From Volvox africanus (taxonomy: Eukaryota > Chlorophyta > Chlorophyceae > Chlamydomonadales > Volvocaceae): 64,000 nucleotides of DNA. Both the position numbers and the translations under genes were made by a program. A model generated the notes under the pieces. The model made no database searches and had not been told where the DNA came from. It saw only the letters and a program-made list of their open reading frames with translations. The stretch is from assembly GCA_030268105.1 (NCBI GenBank), contig BSDZ01000017.1:2956001-3020000 (forward strand). The letters are read 5' to 3'. The stretch's first letter is position 1, and every line of letters starts with the position of its first letter. Of the stretch, positions 26,601-48,274 are shown one piece after another.

Positions 26601-29600
26601 ATTTGTGGCGGCATCTTCGCTAGGTCAGGCGGGACGGGCGCGGCAGGAAGACCGGCTTCGAGACTGACTATAGACGGTGATGTGACTGCCACTTGAGTGC
26701 CAGAACCAGCGTCGTTAGGGGGCAGCGCGCAGGCAGCAGGTGCAGAGGTTACGTCGGCAGCTGCATGTGAAGATGCGGTTGGGAAAGGACTAGAACTGAA
26801 CGGCAGTGGCGGGTCATGAATTTCTCCTCCTGCAGCGAGCTCATGCTCCCACGCTCCTGTTACCTCCTGCGCAGCGGCGATGCCGAATGGTGACAATACC
26901 GTTGAAGACCCAAGGGGCGGCAGAAGCGGCGCCTCCCAGCGCGCCAAAGGCGCGGCCGCCGCCGCTGCCGCAATGGCGGCCGCGCCAGCTGAACCGGTCC
27001 GTGGCGGCGACGCCAGCGATGGCGAGTGCCGTGGCGATCCTGGCGCCAAGTTACAGGTGGCCCGGTTGCAGCGAATGAGGTTGCTAGACTGCTGGATGGA
27101 AGCAAGGTCATCCTGCAGCTTTGTGCGCTGCTTGTGCAGGCTGCCGGCATGCCAGGAGAGCTCCTCCTGGGCAGCAGCAGCCGCCACCGCTGCGGCCACC
27201 GCGTGAGGCAACAGAACCGCCGGCCCCGTCTCCCGCCGGGGCACAGCCGCCGCAAGTGCAGCACCTTGCAACGGCGATCGCGCGTAGCTGACGCTCTGAG
27301 TTCGGCTAACAGGCCCGGACCCGGGTGGCAAAGGAATCACAACTTGCTGCTGTGATTGCCTCGGGGCCGTGTTGCCAGGTAAGGGCTGCTGCTGTACATG
27401 GAGAGGGGAGGGCAGTTCCGTGAGGGTCTCCAGAGGCCCCCGGGGAGCGCGGAAATGGTGCTGGTAGAGGCTGGGGGGATCGGAGGGGACCCTCTGCAGC
27501 GGTACGGTGCTGGGACCGCAGGGAGAAGATCCAGAGGCAGAGGAGGCAGCACGGCCCAGGGCGAGCTCAGGAGCCAGTTCAGCGACTAGGGATGCGGCGC
27601 GCGCGGCTGAGGTGTCGGGCAGGTACGGTACACTGGTGATGGGAACAGCATATGGCCGAGCTGCGAAGGCGGAGGTGGCCGGCGGCTTGTTGCTGGACGG
27701 GGCCGTGGCGGCATTTACAACCACAGTGGTGGATACCGTGTTGGCAACGGCTTGTGGGTCAGTGCCTTCGCCCGGCTCAGGCTGCTGGCCCGGGCCTGAA
27801 TCTGATGTTGCAGTGGCAATCGCGGTAAGGTCTCCTGCCGCCACGGTGGAGCCCCATGTCCCTCGCCCCTGTGCTGTCTCCAAGCCCGCGTTGCGCTCCG
27901 TGGGGAGCGCAATTTTTGTTTGCCGTTGGTCTTGGTGCTGCTTCTGTTCCCGTCTTGGATGTCTGTCTGATTCACGCACCTGCACAGCTGATCCCTGCAG
28001 GGTGGCCCCGGTCTCCGTATCTGATGAGATTGACGCAGTCACCGAGCCTCGTGACGTTGGCGTGGATGATAATGAGGTTGTTGTCTCCGAGCCCGCTGGC
28101 CCCGGCAGTGGCATCGGCAATTGGGCTTCCAGGGCTGCACTCGGCACCGAGCGTGCCCGAGTACCCAGCTCGCCACTCCCGCCACCGCCACGGTAGCCAC
28201 CTCCGATGTTGGTCTTAGCACTTGGTCCAGCGGTCTGCAGGTTCCGAGAGCTAGTAGGGCCTCGCCCACTGGCCCCCATATTGCTGGTTCCGGAGCCAGC
28301 GAGCTCACAGGCGGAGTAGCTCTCGTGTACCTTACTAGTTCCGCCGTTCCCTGCGCTGATACCCGCCTTGTTGCCAGCGGGGAATGGAAACATCGCGCCG
28401 TAGGTGGTCAGCTGCCGCAAGCTAGCGGGCTCCCCTGAATCGGCGAATGGCGGGTAGCCAGCACGTGTGGATCAAAGCGCGGGGTTTACATGTGTTTTTG
28501 GATAGGGCTTTGCTGGGCTTCAGAGACATTGAACAAGTATAACAAGTGCAATGTGTAACAAGCATAATTCATGAATTTATCCGGTGGCTGTGACTGCTTA
28601 CGTGGGACCTGTCAATCCAGAAGGTGGCCCCTCTCTGTAAGGTTATACTAAGACTGAGAAAGTTTCGTTTGTTTCATCAGCAACATTGCGGACTCGTATG
28701 GGGGCTCTGTGATCATGCCCCGACACCAAACAATGCCCGAACTCATCACCCGATCGACCCACCATTACCGCCCCGCAGCACGAGTTTAAACCCAGCCCGG
28801 CTGTGGGCCCGAGTGCTGCCGCCAGTACCGGTCCCCATACTGCTTAAGCTGCTGCAGCTCGTGTTCTTGGCGGTGCTATCCACTCCGGCTCCGGCGGCTG
28901 GAGCCGGACACGCCTCCATGTCGGCGCTATCCCAAGCGCCAGGAAGCTGTCGGCCCGGACTCTGCCACGGGCCTGATTGCCGCTCCCGGGCACCTGCGGT
29001 GTACAGGGAACCCGGGCCAAGGCCGCCGGGGCCAGGGCCGGGGCCCGGGACGGCGAAGGCGCTAGAAGAGGTCCCTTGCATAGAGATGGCCTCCTGGAGG
29101 CTTGACCGGGGGAAGACGGCAGTGAACACGCTCATGGCGGCTGCGCTAGCGGCGGCAGTGGCTGCAGCCACAGCGGTAGATGGAGATACCGGACTGAGTC
29201 CATTGTCCACCAGTGCGCTTCCATTCCCTGTAGAAGTGGGGTGAAGTGATGCGATATAGGTACAGGGCCGCGGGGAAAAGTGAATAACGGGCCAGGCATG
29301 GGCGCGGTAGAGCTGCACCGCACCTTTCAAGCGCTGTGTGGCGGGACTTGAGAGAGCCGATATTGTGACTGCCAGCATTGAGCCGAACTGGTAGGCAGCG
29401 CCGTCGGCGTTAATCCTGTCAGAAAGTAAACGATGAACGTGGCAGCGCTGCGCAGCGAACGCTTGTGCCGCGCGTGAAGCGACAAGGTTGCGAAGCGGAC
29501 GCACCCGAGTCGAGCACCCCGCCGCTGTGGACGAGTACTGAATTGCAATGGTGCGCGTGAGGCCGTCGCCAGCATGCGGCGCAGCCGCACATTTCGGTGG

Positions 29601-29906
29601 TGCTCCTCCTGCGCCCTGCGCCGTCGAAGAACGATATGAACCCTAATATGCGCTGCCGGTGTAAACCATAATGCTATATTAATAGCGATTATATATATTG
29701 TACCTATATCTCCAAGCTTCGCACTCCACACGTGCACGGCTTGCCTCAAGCTCTGAACGCTCGGCCGCATCCCTGTAACCTTTAACAACGTCCAGCAGCT
29801 CTGCAATGTCACGGAACTTAGGCATCCATGACACAGTCTTGGTTGTTTCGTGTAAGCCGCAATCTTTACCTTGCAAAGTGGCCTTTGCTTTGTCCTCTAG
29901 GTCCAT
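23158..29906 (-). CDS. NAD kinase with a long N-terminal extension
   Basis: It phosphorylates NAD to NADP using ATP. Eight exons join in phase: 29906-29704, 29415-28769, 28434-25999, 25539-25396, 24948-24704, 24274-24194, 23844-23755, 23367-23158 (stop). This gives 4,056 bp, 1,351 residues. Family motifs fall across the junctions: [12 protein letters not shown], then [22 protein letters not shown], the CDG/VTHVQ segment, [19 protein letters not shown] and the C-terminal [10 protein letters not shown] with [13 protein letters not shown]. The kinase core occupies only the C-terminal 400 or so residues. The rest, mainly exon 3, is low-complexity Ala/Ser/Pro/Gly sequence typical of algal inserts. 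The first exon has an in-frame TAA two codons before its ATG but is less GC-rich and less certain; a start in exon 2 or 3 is possible. The last exon lies in the left arm of the inverted duplication. Cell location is not evident. Confidence 0.87.
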
Positions 29907-30203
29907 TCCTTATGACTACGTTCAGGCATCTTCTTCAAAATGTTGGTCTAATTTATACAAATTAGTGATGGTTTGGACCCATGTATGAGCCATTATTTTT
30001 CACAAGTCAACAGCCAGACTGAGCCAGGCTCTGTCAACAGCCGTAACCTTTTCCGTTGGAATGGCCATCAAAACGACTTTTCCGTCAGGGACACAGGCAG
30101 TTAAAATACCTTGTCACAAAACCTGTTGTCTTTCATTCCAAGGAAACAGATTGATATTTAATCAAAACAACTCGTTCCCAAACGTCTGGCCTTAGGAAGA
30201 CGA
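29907..30203. promoter_or_regulatory. Short 5' flank of the NAD kinase gene
   Basis: About 300 bp between the predicted ATG and the right arm of the inverted duplication. AT-richer, with no recognisable TATA or other element. It is inferred to hold the core promoter or 5' UTR only because of its position. Confidence 0.35.
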
Positions 30204-31613
30204 GCGGGAAGGGGCCTCGGGTGGGTGGGGCGAGTGTTTGGAGCGGCTGCAGATGGCGAAGCGGGTGCCAAGCTGTTCAACTTGCACCTAGTGCGCCACA
30301 AACCCATCGCATTAACATGCCCACTTCCTTGGGGTTACGTGCACTGCTTTCTAAATGCAGATTTCCTAAATTCGCTCACTCAATTACACATATGCTCTAA
30401 TGTGCATAGCACACTTTGGCAAGTCTGTCCCGCTGATTGCGTCTGTTTTCCCAGTGTCGGCACTTCATGAAGGCCCTTCGCTTCCCCCACCACTGCCTGC
30501 CCCGCCGGGACCCAGGTCCCCGGCAACAGCCGCGCACAGATGTGGTGCTCGTTCGACGGCAAGGACCGTCAGGCGCTCAACGCCGGCGACGCGGTGGTCA
30601 TCCGAATGAGTGCCTGGCCCGTGCCCACGGTATGCTCCAAGGATGCATCACGGGATTGGTTCAGCGGCGTACGAGAGGGGCTGCACTGGAACATGCGCCG
30701 CCTGCAGGCTGGGGCTGGGCAGTAGTCGCAGGGGCCAGGGGGGAGGGAGGGGCCCGGGGCATGATGGAGCAGGATGAGGGCGGAGCCAGGATCGTGAATG
30801 ATGCCGAGGGAGGGGTCCAGTGGAGGTCAGTGTGGGTGTGACCCAGTTGGCGGGATGCGTGGTGAGGACGTTACGTTCGCAGGCGCGTCCATGGGACAGT
30901 TGGACGCTGAGACATGGCCAAGCCTGACCAACCTGTAGATCCGTGGAAGTACGAGTCCTGCTGTGTTGCGGAATATCCTGTCAGTTGTACGGCGGCTTGG
31001 AGTGGAGAGGGCACCACGATTCGCCGATGTTTGGTGTCCCCCGTGTGGCCCCGTAGCAAATAGGGGGTGACGCCCTTTGTCGACCGCAGAGCTGAGTCGT
31101 GCCGTGTTTTGAGCGCTCACCTCCTCGGGGTCGTTTAGGAGGTGTTGGGGAACTCCTTCGTTAGTCCTCCGAGCAGATGATACCATTGAGTACCAGAGGG
31201 ATGGGGAGATGTGACAAGGTCAGTGAAGCTAAGCAGCGACCCAGGGGGTCGCCTCACCTGATGCTCCCCGTTAGCAAGCGCACACATACACACAGACGCA
31301 TTCCCATCCAAAGCGACTGTGCACCCATGGAGCTTCATGGACCCACGCAGTTGTGAATCCGCAACTGGACCATGCGACCACCCTCAGATGCCTGCTGCTT
31401 CGATATAAGCCCGCTTGGGCGATCTAGTGTCATGTGGGAGAGCCAACGAGAACCAAGTACAGCGTGCAGCCCCAAGCAGGAGAAGACAGGCTCAGCTACC
31501 AGCCCCGGCCCCCATAATGCGTTTGACATTCAGCTTCCGATGTTTCTTGTGAACACAGCGTTTAATGACATCCGTATTGGATGCAACCTGATGTTTGGGT
31601 ACTTGTGTGTGTC
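30204..31613. repeat. Right arm of 1.4-kb inverted duplication
   Basis: Reverse-complement copy of about 22272-23690. The spacer between arms is about 6.5 kb and holds NAD kinase exons 1-7. Both breakpoints are sharp. The inner one falls in the copy of NAD kinase intron 7; the outer one is next to retrotransposon-like DNA. Confidence 0.93.
30516..30725 (+). pseudogene. Orphan copy of the last NAD kinase exon
   Basis: 210 bp corresponding exactly to 23367-23158 but on the opposite strand, with the preceding acceptor (GACCCAG) and the stop TAG kept. The 61 C-terminal residues compared (from MWCSFDGKD to the end) are the same as in the real gene. There is no upstream NAD kinase exon on this strand, so it cannot encode a kinase alone. 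It is a product of the inverted duplication. It could serve as an acceptor exon for plus-strand transcripts, or be silent. Confidence 0.88.
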
Positions 31614-31819
31614 GCCTGGGAACGTGTAGTGCCGTACTTGACCTTTGTTGCCATACATCTGACTGGTAACAGGAGCCATCATCTGTATGTCGACGGGCTA
31701 CATTCAGGAAGCGTGCGAAGTTAACGGAACTAGTTGCTTTTGTGGAAATATGTGGAAATATGTGGAAAGATGATATTGAACGACGTTTTCATCATTTTTT
31801 CCTCTGACTCTTTCTGGGG

Positions 31820-31965
31820 GGAGGCGACCCCTTCCGCTTCCGCCAAAGCACGTATATATACATATATATACACAGATATACATATAATATATATACATAT
31901 AGAACAATATATTTATATACGTACACACACACGCGCCTTCATGTTCCCACGCACACAGCCTAGCT
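31820..31965. repeat. Dispersed repeat with AT-rich core, copy 1
   Basis: The block ccccttccgcttccgccaaa, then an (AT)-rich tatatacatata tract, then acacacacgcgccttca and cacgcacacag recurs at 49822-49912 with a shorter core. It borders the retrotransposon remains and may be an element end. Confidence 0.75.
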
Positions 31966-32103
31966 CGCGACCAATTGAGAAACCAAGTTTGCGATGAGCT
32001 GTCTGGAGGGACCCGATTGGGGCCGTTGGCAACAGGAAGTGTCGTTGCATTTCCCCCATGCCACCTCATCAGTTCCTCGTAAGGTGTGGTGAGCATCAAC
32101 CAG

Positions 32104-32481
32104 CTCGTCTTGGAGCTCGTGTTCTGCCCTACTTAAATGATTTTCTGTTCTGCATCTGAGGAGCAGGCACGATTAGGAGCCCGGTGGGTGCATGAGAGCA
32201 TAGATATTTTAGGTCTGTCCTGTCATCCTACGAAGTGTCAGTGGGAGCCTTCTCAATCTGTTTACCATCTAGGCATCACTGTCAGCACCGCATCTGGTTT
32301 GCTTGAAGTGCCAGCGGAAAAGCTCAGGAAGCTGTCGCAGTTAGCAGTTGGGTTGCGAGTTACGCCTAAGAAGGTCCCCCGCCGATATCCCTCTGGAGAT
32401 GTAGACCCTACCTTAGGAACTGGGAGCTGCGATCTTCACTGCGGCTACAATCGGTCTGTAAAGTCCCTGGATTTACTTTAG
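32104..32481 (+). pseudogene. Reverse transcriptase fragment (DIRS-like)
   Basis: The palm motif reads PYLNDFLFC in one frame (usual form YxDD, here ND) and meets a stop two codons later. The sequence then continues in a different frame with SEEQARLGARWVHESIDILG, KCQWEPSQSVYHLGI and VPAEKLRKLSQLA, which is the family's segment after the active site. So a frameshift lies near 32150. The fragment ends at a stop at 32481. Non-functional. Confidence 0.75.
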
Positions 32482-32724
32482 CTACAATTAGAACCTGTTT
32501 TCTGCGAGTCTAGTTTTGTCTTTTGTTAGGTCGCACTTAGAGCTAGTTGCGACAATCGGGACTCGCGATCTGGACATATTGTCTTTCTTGTTAGGTAATA
32601 ATTACCTATAACACTGTCTATTATTTAGAACTTGTATTGCAGCCTTTCTGAAGAATCCGTGAAGCCGCGGGCACGACGGTACTATTACGTCGGACCCGAC
32701 AAGGAGCTGACCCCGCGAATTTAC

Positions 32725-34335
32725 TTTGGTTTTCACTAATACCAATAAATCTTTATTTCTTGAAAGGTCTTGTGTTTGCTCCAATTGCTGTGAGTGCGTT
32801 TGCAGATTCGACCGATCAGGCCCATCGGAACGACATTTCTGTCAAGTCGCTCCGACCTCTCATCAATCAACTTCATTTGCGGACTTCACAGTATTTGAAG
32901 TTCATCGAAGGGATCAAAGTGTTGGGTAGGCCCTGGCCCTTGCCTTTGCTTTTGCCTCCTATCAGGACAGCAATCCGCAGTTCGACCTGTTAGGCTTTCA
33001 GGCATCTAGTATGCAAGCCTCGAAGTTTACGAATGCTGTATCGGCTTTGTCGTCAACACAATTCAGTATGTTGGCCGGATTGCTAATAATGCTAGCCAAG
33101 CAAATATGTGGGAATGCTTCTCTAGTTTGGCACAGGCACCAAATGCTGCTGTGGCAGGTGGTACCAACCTTCAGAACCAGCCCCCACCAATTTCCAGGCA
33201 AGGCGGCACAGCAACCCTTGAAACACCAGCGTCACCTGTTCATGCCTCGTCCCCTTATTATGTTCATGGCCCTGCTGTAGTGCAAAATCATTTAGCACCT
33301 TGTGCCATGGATGTTGCTGGGATGGCCAACGCTGCTGCAACTACTGGTGCTACTGCTGCGGGCACTTCTTCTGGGCTACCTGTGCCCCCTCATACTGGAC
33401 ATGAGGATGAGGTGATGAAAATGATGATTCTGGTGCCTAAGCTAAATATCTCTGCAGATGTTAAGCTTTCTGACTTAGGATGAGGTACTGCGCCGCTCAC
33501 CCGGGGAAAGGTGAGGGTTTGTCCGTAATATTAGGAAATACTTCGCCACAGTCCGTGGGGTTCACCTGGACTCTATGTGCTGTCTTTTCCTGGCCAATGC
33601 CCTTGAGGGTGCGGCAAAGACATGGCATGACCAGTGGACTAATGCGAGGGATTCCTATACATCTGAGGAACTGCTAGAAGCACTACTTGTCCGTTTTGCA
33701 CCCCAGGTCCAGTCACGTGACACTGAGGCACGCCTGAAATTAAATGCTGGCAAATACCGCATGCGCCCTGGAGAAACTCTCAGAGCCGCTTTGAGGCTCT
33801 TGTCACGCCCATTGCGGATCTGTCTGATAGTGAGCGTGTGTTTTGGTTTCAGCAAGGCCTTTCATCTGATCGTAGTGGGGACTGTGCAACGGACCTGACG
33901 GGTAATACCTTTACCTATAAGGAGTCCTATAAGGACTTAGTCCAGTTCACCCTGGGAGCTGAAATCAGGTTACTTGCCCGTAGGAATGCTGAAGAACAGG
34001 CCCGCCCCAAACTAAGCACGCTGTCAATACAAGACATGGCCTGTGATGGCCCTGAGGATGAGACCCCGGCGCCCCTACCCATGAAACCGCGGGCTGCATC
34101 CGCTCGAACAGACATCAACGGGCAGGAAGAGCAGCCGTGTAAGGGCAAGGGCGCCGGTAAGCCTACGTGTGGAGGGCAGACGGGGAAGTACTTGGCTCCA
34201 AAGGGAGGCCATGTACAAAAGAAGGGCCAGAACGAGAGGGACCCTGCGGAGTACCTAGGCACTTTTAATTGCACCCGGCGGGAGCTTCAGTACCGCAAAC
34301 AGAATGGGATAGGAGTCTACCCAGTGCTGGTCTGA
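32725..34335 (+). pseudogene. Retrotransposon Gag fragment
   Basis: Several frames are needed to follow the homology. The 33.0-33.5 kb part is Ala/Pro-rich. At 33575-33780 comes the retrotransposon Gag core (FLANALEGAAKTWHDQW, LLVRFAPQVQSRDTEARLKL, MRPGETL). After a frameshift it continues with SERVFWFQQGL-type sequence into a basic, Lys/Gly-rich tail. It ends where a second, inverted copy of the tail begins. The zinc knuckle is missing from this copy. Confidence 0.72.
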
Positions 34336-34490
34336 ACCACAGCGGAGATACATCCCATTTTGTTTGCGGTACTGAACCTCCCGCCGGGTGCACTTAAAAG
34401 TGCCTAGGTACTCCGCCCTTGCCCTTACACGGCTGGTCTCCTGCCCGTTGATGTCTGTTCGAGCGGATGCAGCCCGCGGTTTCATGGGTA
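34076..34490. repeat. Fold-back of two inverted gag-tail copies
   Basis: 34076-34128 pairs with about 34440-34490, and 34247-34310 with 34352-34417. About 100 bp (34143-34245) is present only in the left copy. The right, minus-strand copy carries a knuckle-like CGSDQHWVDSY in which the expected first and last Cys are Tyr. Confidence 0.88.
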
Positions 34491-34554
34491 GGGTATTAAA
34501 CCCTTCTAAACCACCCTTCATTGGGTTTCATATACAACATCCCGGCATTCGTGG

Positions 34555-35337
34555 AGTGCTGTGTTGCATGGTCAGATTGCGCGGGTATTCTGGTCAGCAG
34601 AGGATTACCTTGCGCACATCAACTGGAAGGAGTTGGGAGTGGTCCGCCCTGCTTAGGAGTCAGTCCTGCCGTATGTACGTCAGCGTGTGGTGCTTAATAA
34701 GGAGGATAATACTGGCACGCAAGCAGTTTTAGGTCGCCTCTCATCTAGGTCTCCCAGGATGCACGAGGAGTTCAGTGTTTTTGGAACTAGTATACAGGAG
34801 CCTAGCATAGTTCTACAGGTTGAACGTGTGGCTAGTGAGGATAAGGAAGCAGACACAGCCTCGCATTGGATTGATCGGGATGATTATTGTTTGCATCCGC
34901 AGTTATTCTGTTCGATTGAAAGACGTTTTGGACCTCATGATGTGGACTTAGGGTTTGACGCTCAGGTCAATACACACCTGCCTTCCTTCTTCTCGTGTCA
35001 TCATTGCCCAGGTTCATTAGGGGTAAATGCCCTGGGCTGCAGGCGAATTGCTTAGGGTTGCCCGCATGTGGATTCTGACCTCCTGTTGGCTGGGGTGCAG
35101 AAAGTGTGTGAGGAGCAGGCTTGTGTTACTCTGGTGGTCCCTTATTGGACAGCTCAATCGTGGTGGCAGCAGCTCATGGAGTTAGCAGCGGACCTTGTTT
35201 TCCTCCTGTCCAGTACGGAGCTATTCGCTCCAGAGCTGGGGAGCTTGGATGGCTTCCTGCCACCTCCAGGTAAGCTGGCAGGTCATAGTCTGACTTCATT
35301 GGTAGAGCGGGCCCGCCCGAGGGACCCGCCCGGATAG
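34555..35337 (+). pseudogene. RNase H-domain fragment of DIRS-like polyprotein
   Basis: Two frames in line, interrupted by in-frame stops. HINWKELGVV carries the expected Glu; EDNTGTQAVLGRLSS carries the Asp-Asn. Then come SIERRFGPHDVDLGFDAQ and VVPYWTAQSWWQQL, the region that follows RNase H in DIRS/Ngaro proteins. Stops after GVVRPA and after GCRRIA make it non-functional. Confidence 0.72.
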
Positions 35338-35355
35338 CGTTGTTTTCCCTATAGG

Positions 35356-35830
35356 TATGGCATGAACCTTGGTTCTGTTGGAGCTCCGCCTGTGGTCTCA
35401 GATCTTCTGGTTGCGCAGCTTCAGTCTTAAGCTCCCAGGCGGGATCACTCAGAGCGACTTAGGCAGGTCGTCCAGGTTGCAGTGGCGCGTGTTGGTGCCA
35501 GCACTTGGCGGTCTTATGGCTCCCACTTTACAGCCTTCGTGCGTTTCGGTGTGGATGAAGGTTTGTAGTTCCTCCAGCTTCGCAGTATGCTGGTCGGTTC
35601 CTAGCAGCAAAAGGCTCTGTTCAAGCTCTTAAAGTGCAGCCATATTTAAGCGCTGTGCATACTAATCATGATCTATTGGGGTTTCCTAAGCCATGTGCAC
35701 CATGTGAGACAATGTATTCTTGGTAGCCTTCCGTAAGGGCTGGGAGCGCCTGCAGGTCTCTTTGGCGCCCTCCTCAGCGCTGGTGCTGGCTGGCTTTCAG
35801 AGCGGAGAGTGCTCGGTGTCTTTTTGAGCG
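35356..35830 (+). pseudogene. Tyrosine recombinase N-terminal fragment
   Basis: VARVGASTWRSYGSHFTAFV resembles the SAM-like N-domain of DIRS recombinases. After a frameshift, VQPYLSAVHTNHDLLGFPKP follows. The catalytic domain (R-H-R-Y) is not seen. Confidence 0.6.
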
Positions 35831-36345
35831 CCTTCCCTTCGTTTCTGTGGATTCCCCCTTTCCTTTCCTTGTTTGCGGTCTTGGGGTTTTGTCTGTTTTT
35901 GCGCTGGACTCCCTGTTGTTAGTTACTCGGGTCCGGGATGTTGCTGTGAGGGTTGTTGCTGTTTTTCAGTACAAGCTTCTGAACGGGTAAGGGAAAATTG
36001 GACCCAGTGAGCATGCCCCTGTCGTGCACTTTCCTTTGTGTGGCCCTCCTCCTCTTATGTTGGCCTTATTGCATCGTCCAGCACGTATACTGGCTCGGTG
36101 TTGCAATTCAAATATTTCAGCACAACAACGATATCGTTCATCCACCGAGACAATCTATCGCGTAATGCAACACACATTTGATAGCAAACAACTTGTGCCC
36201 TAATGGCGGCTGGCTGACTGCATGCTGCAAGTTCAGCGCACATTGACGTCTCTCGATGTATCCGCCCTTTTACGAGGACGACATATATGCAGCACAAGCT
36301 CTAGTGAATATGCAACAGTTGTAGCATCGCCTTTCGATGGTACAA
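35831..36345. other. Intergenic/3' flank
   Basis: T-rich on the left, then the probable 3' UTR of the coiled-coil gene that ends at 36346. No gene seen. Confidence 0.45.
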
Positions 36346-47387
<11,042 letters not shown>

Positions 47388-47661
47388 CACGGTAACATAG
47401 ATTATCTATTGCGAGGCATTTGCAGGTGATGCCGTTTCTATATGCACATACGTATGATGCATATACAGCATATACAGCATATATATATGTGTGTGTACTT
47501 CATTAGCAAGCGCTGGGGAATGGACGCGGACGGCACGGTACTTGGTACTTTGCGCGAAACGAGACGCAACAACAAATACGCCCTGCAGGAACTAGAAGAC
47601 TGAGGGAATGGGCATTGAGAAATCCATTTGAGCTTGCGGACAAAGCCAATTGGCTCTACGC

Positions 47662-47683
47662 GCGCGCGAGCTAGCTCGCGCGC
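47662..47683. repeat. Perfect 22-bp CG-rich palindrome
   Basis: gcgcgcgagct followed by its exact complement agctcgcgcgc, with no loop, about 280 bp upstream of the coiled-coil gene's ATG. Confidence 0.95.
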
Positions 47684-48274
47684 CGCAAACTCCGGAACTG
47701 ACCTCCGTCCTGAACCCCCGCCTCGGAAGCGTCACACAGCCCGTCTCGGCTTTCCATTTGCAAAACCTCGAGGTCTTAGTTAATTGATATTTTTGAGATA
47801 TATATGAATGATTTATTATTTGCCTTATCAAAATCAGAGGAAAGCTGTTTTTGCAGCTTGCACATACAAAACAAAAAGCGCGCCAGCTGCCATGAGGAGT
47901 GAAACCCGATTTGCCATGCACGATACGGTCACAGCAGGCAGTTTGTGCATGCTTTGCAGGCAACCTTCATTGATAAATTCATGTCAACTGTAAATTTAAA
48001 AAGCAACAATTTGCGATGGATTTGAGAAGCTTGCCTATGTATACGAAGAACCCGTTTGCTAGGTATCGTTGATTAATGGCAACCACCTAAGCGGCCGCTC
48101 GACTGTTATGCCTGCAATTTTTAGCAGCAGTATGCACTATTCACGCAACACCCAGCCTCACGAAGCGGCCGGTCGCCAAATCTGCTGTTCACAGACAAAT
48201 GAATTCTCACGCGCGGCAACGAAATATATACATAATGGACGACATGCATAGCAAGTAGGGAATAAGCTTGAGAC

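Larger units (their letters stand above)
31966..35900 (+). mobile_element. Decayed, rearranged DIRS-like (tyrosine-recombinase) retrotransposon
   Basis: Fragments of reverse transcriptase (32.1-32.5 kb), Gag (32.7-34.3 kb), RNase H (34.55-35.34 kb) and tyrosine recombinase (35.36-35.83 kb), all on the plus strand and all broken by stops and frameshifts. The RT with PYLNDFLFC and HLGI, the RNase H with HINWKEL and the YR N-terminus are typical of DIRS-type elements, which are known in volvocine algae. The order is abnormal, because RT precedes Gag. Either two copies are joined or one was rearranged. I did not find terminal repeats. Confidence 0.75.

Noticed and set aside
30827..31186. 119-residue frame conserved in both arms of the inverted duplication
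   Set aside because: Conservation follows from the recent duplication. Codon use and composition do not look coding, and it lies in the NAD kinase 3' flank.
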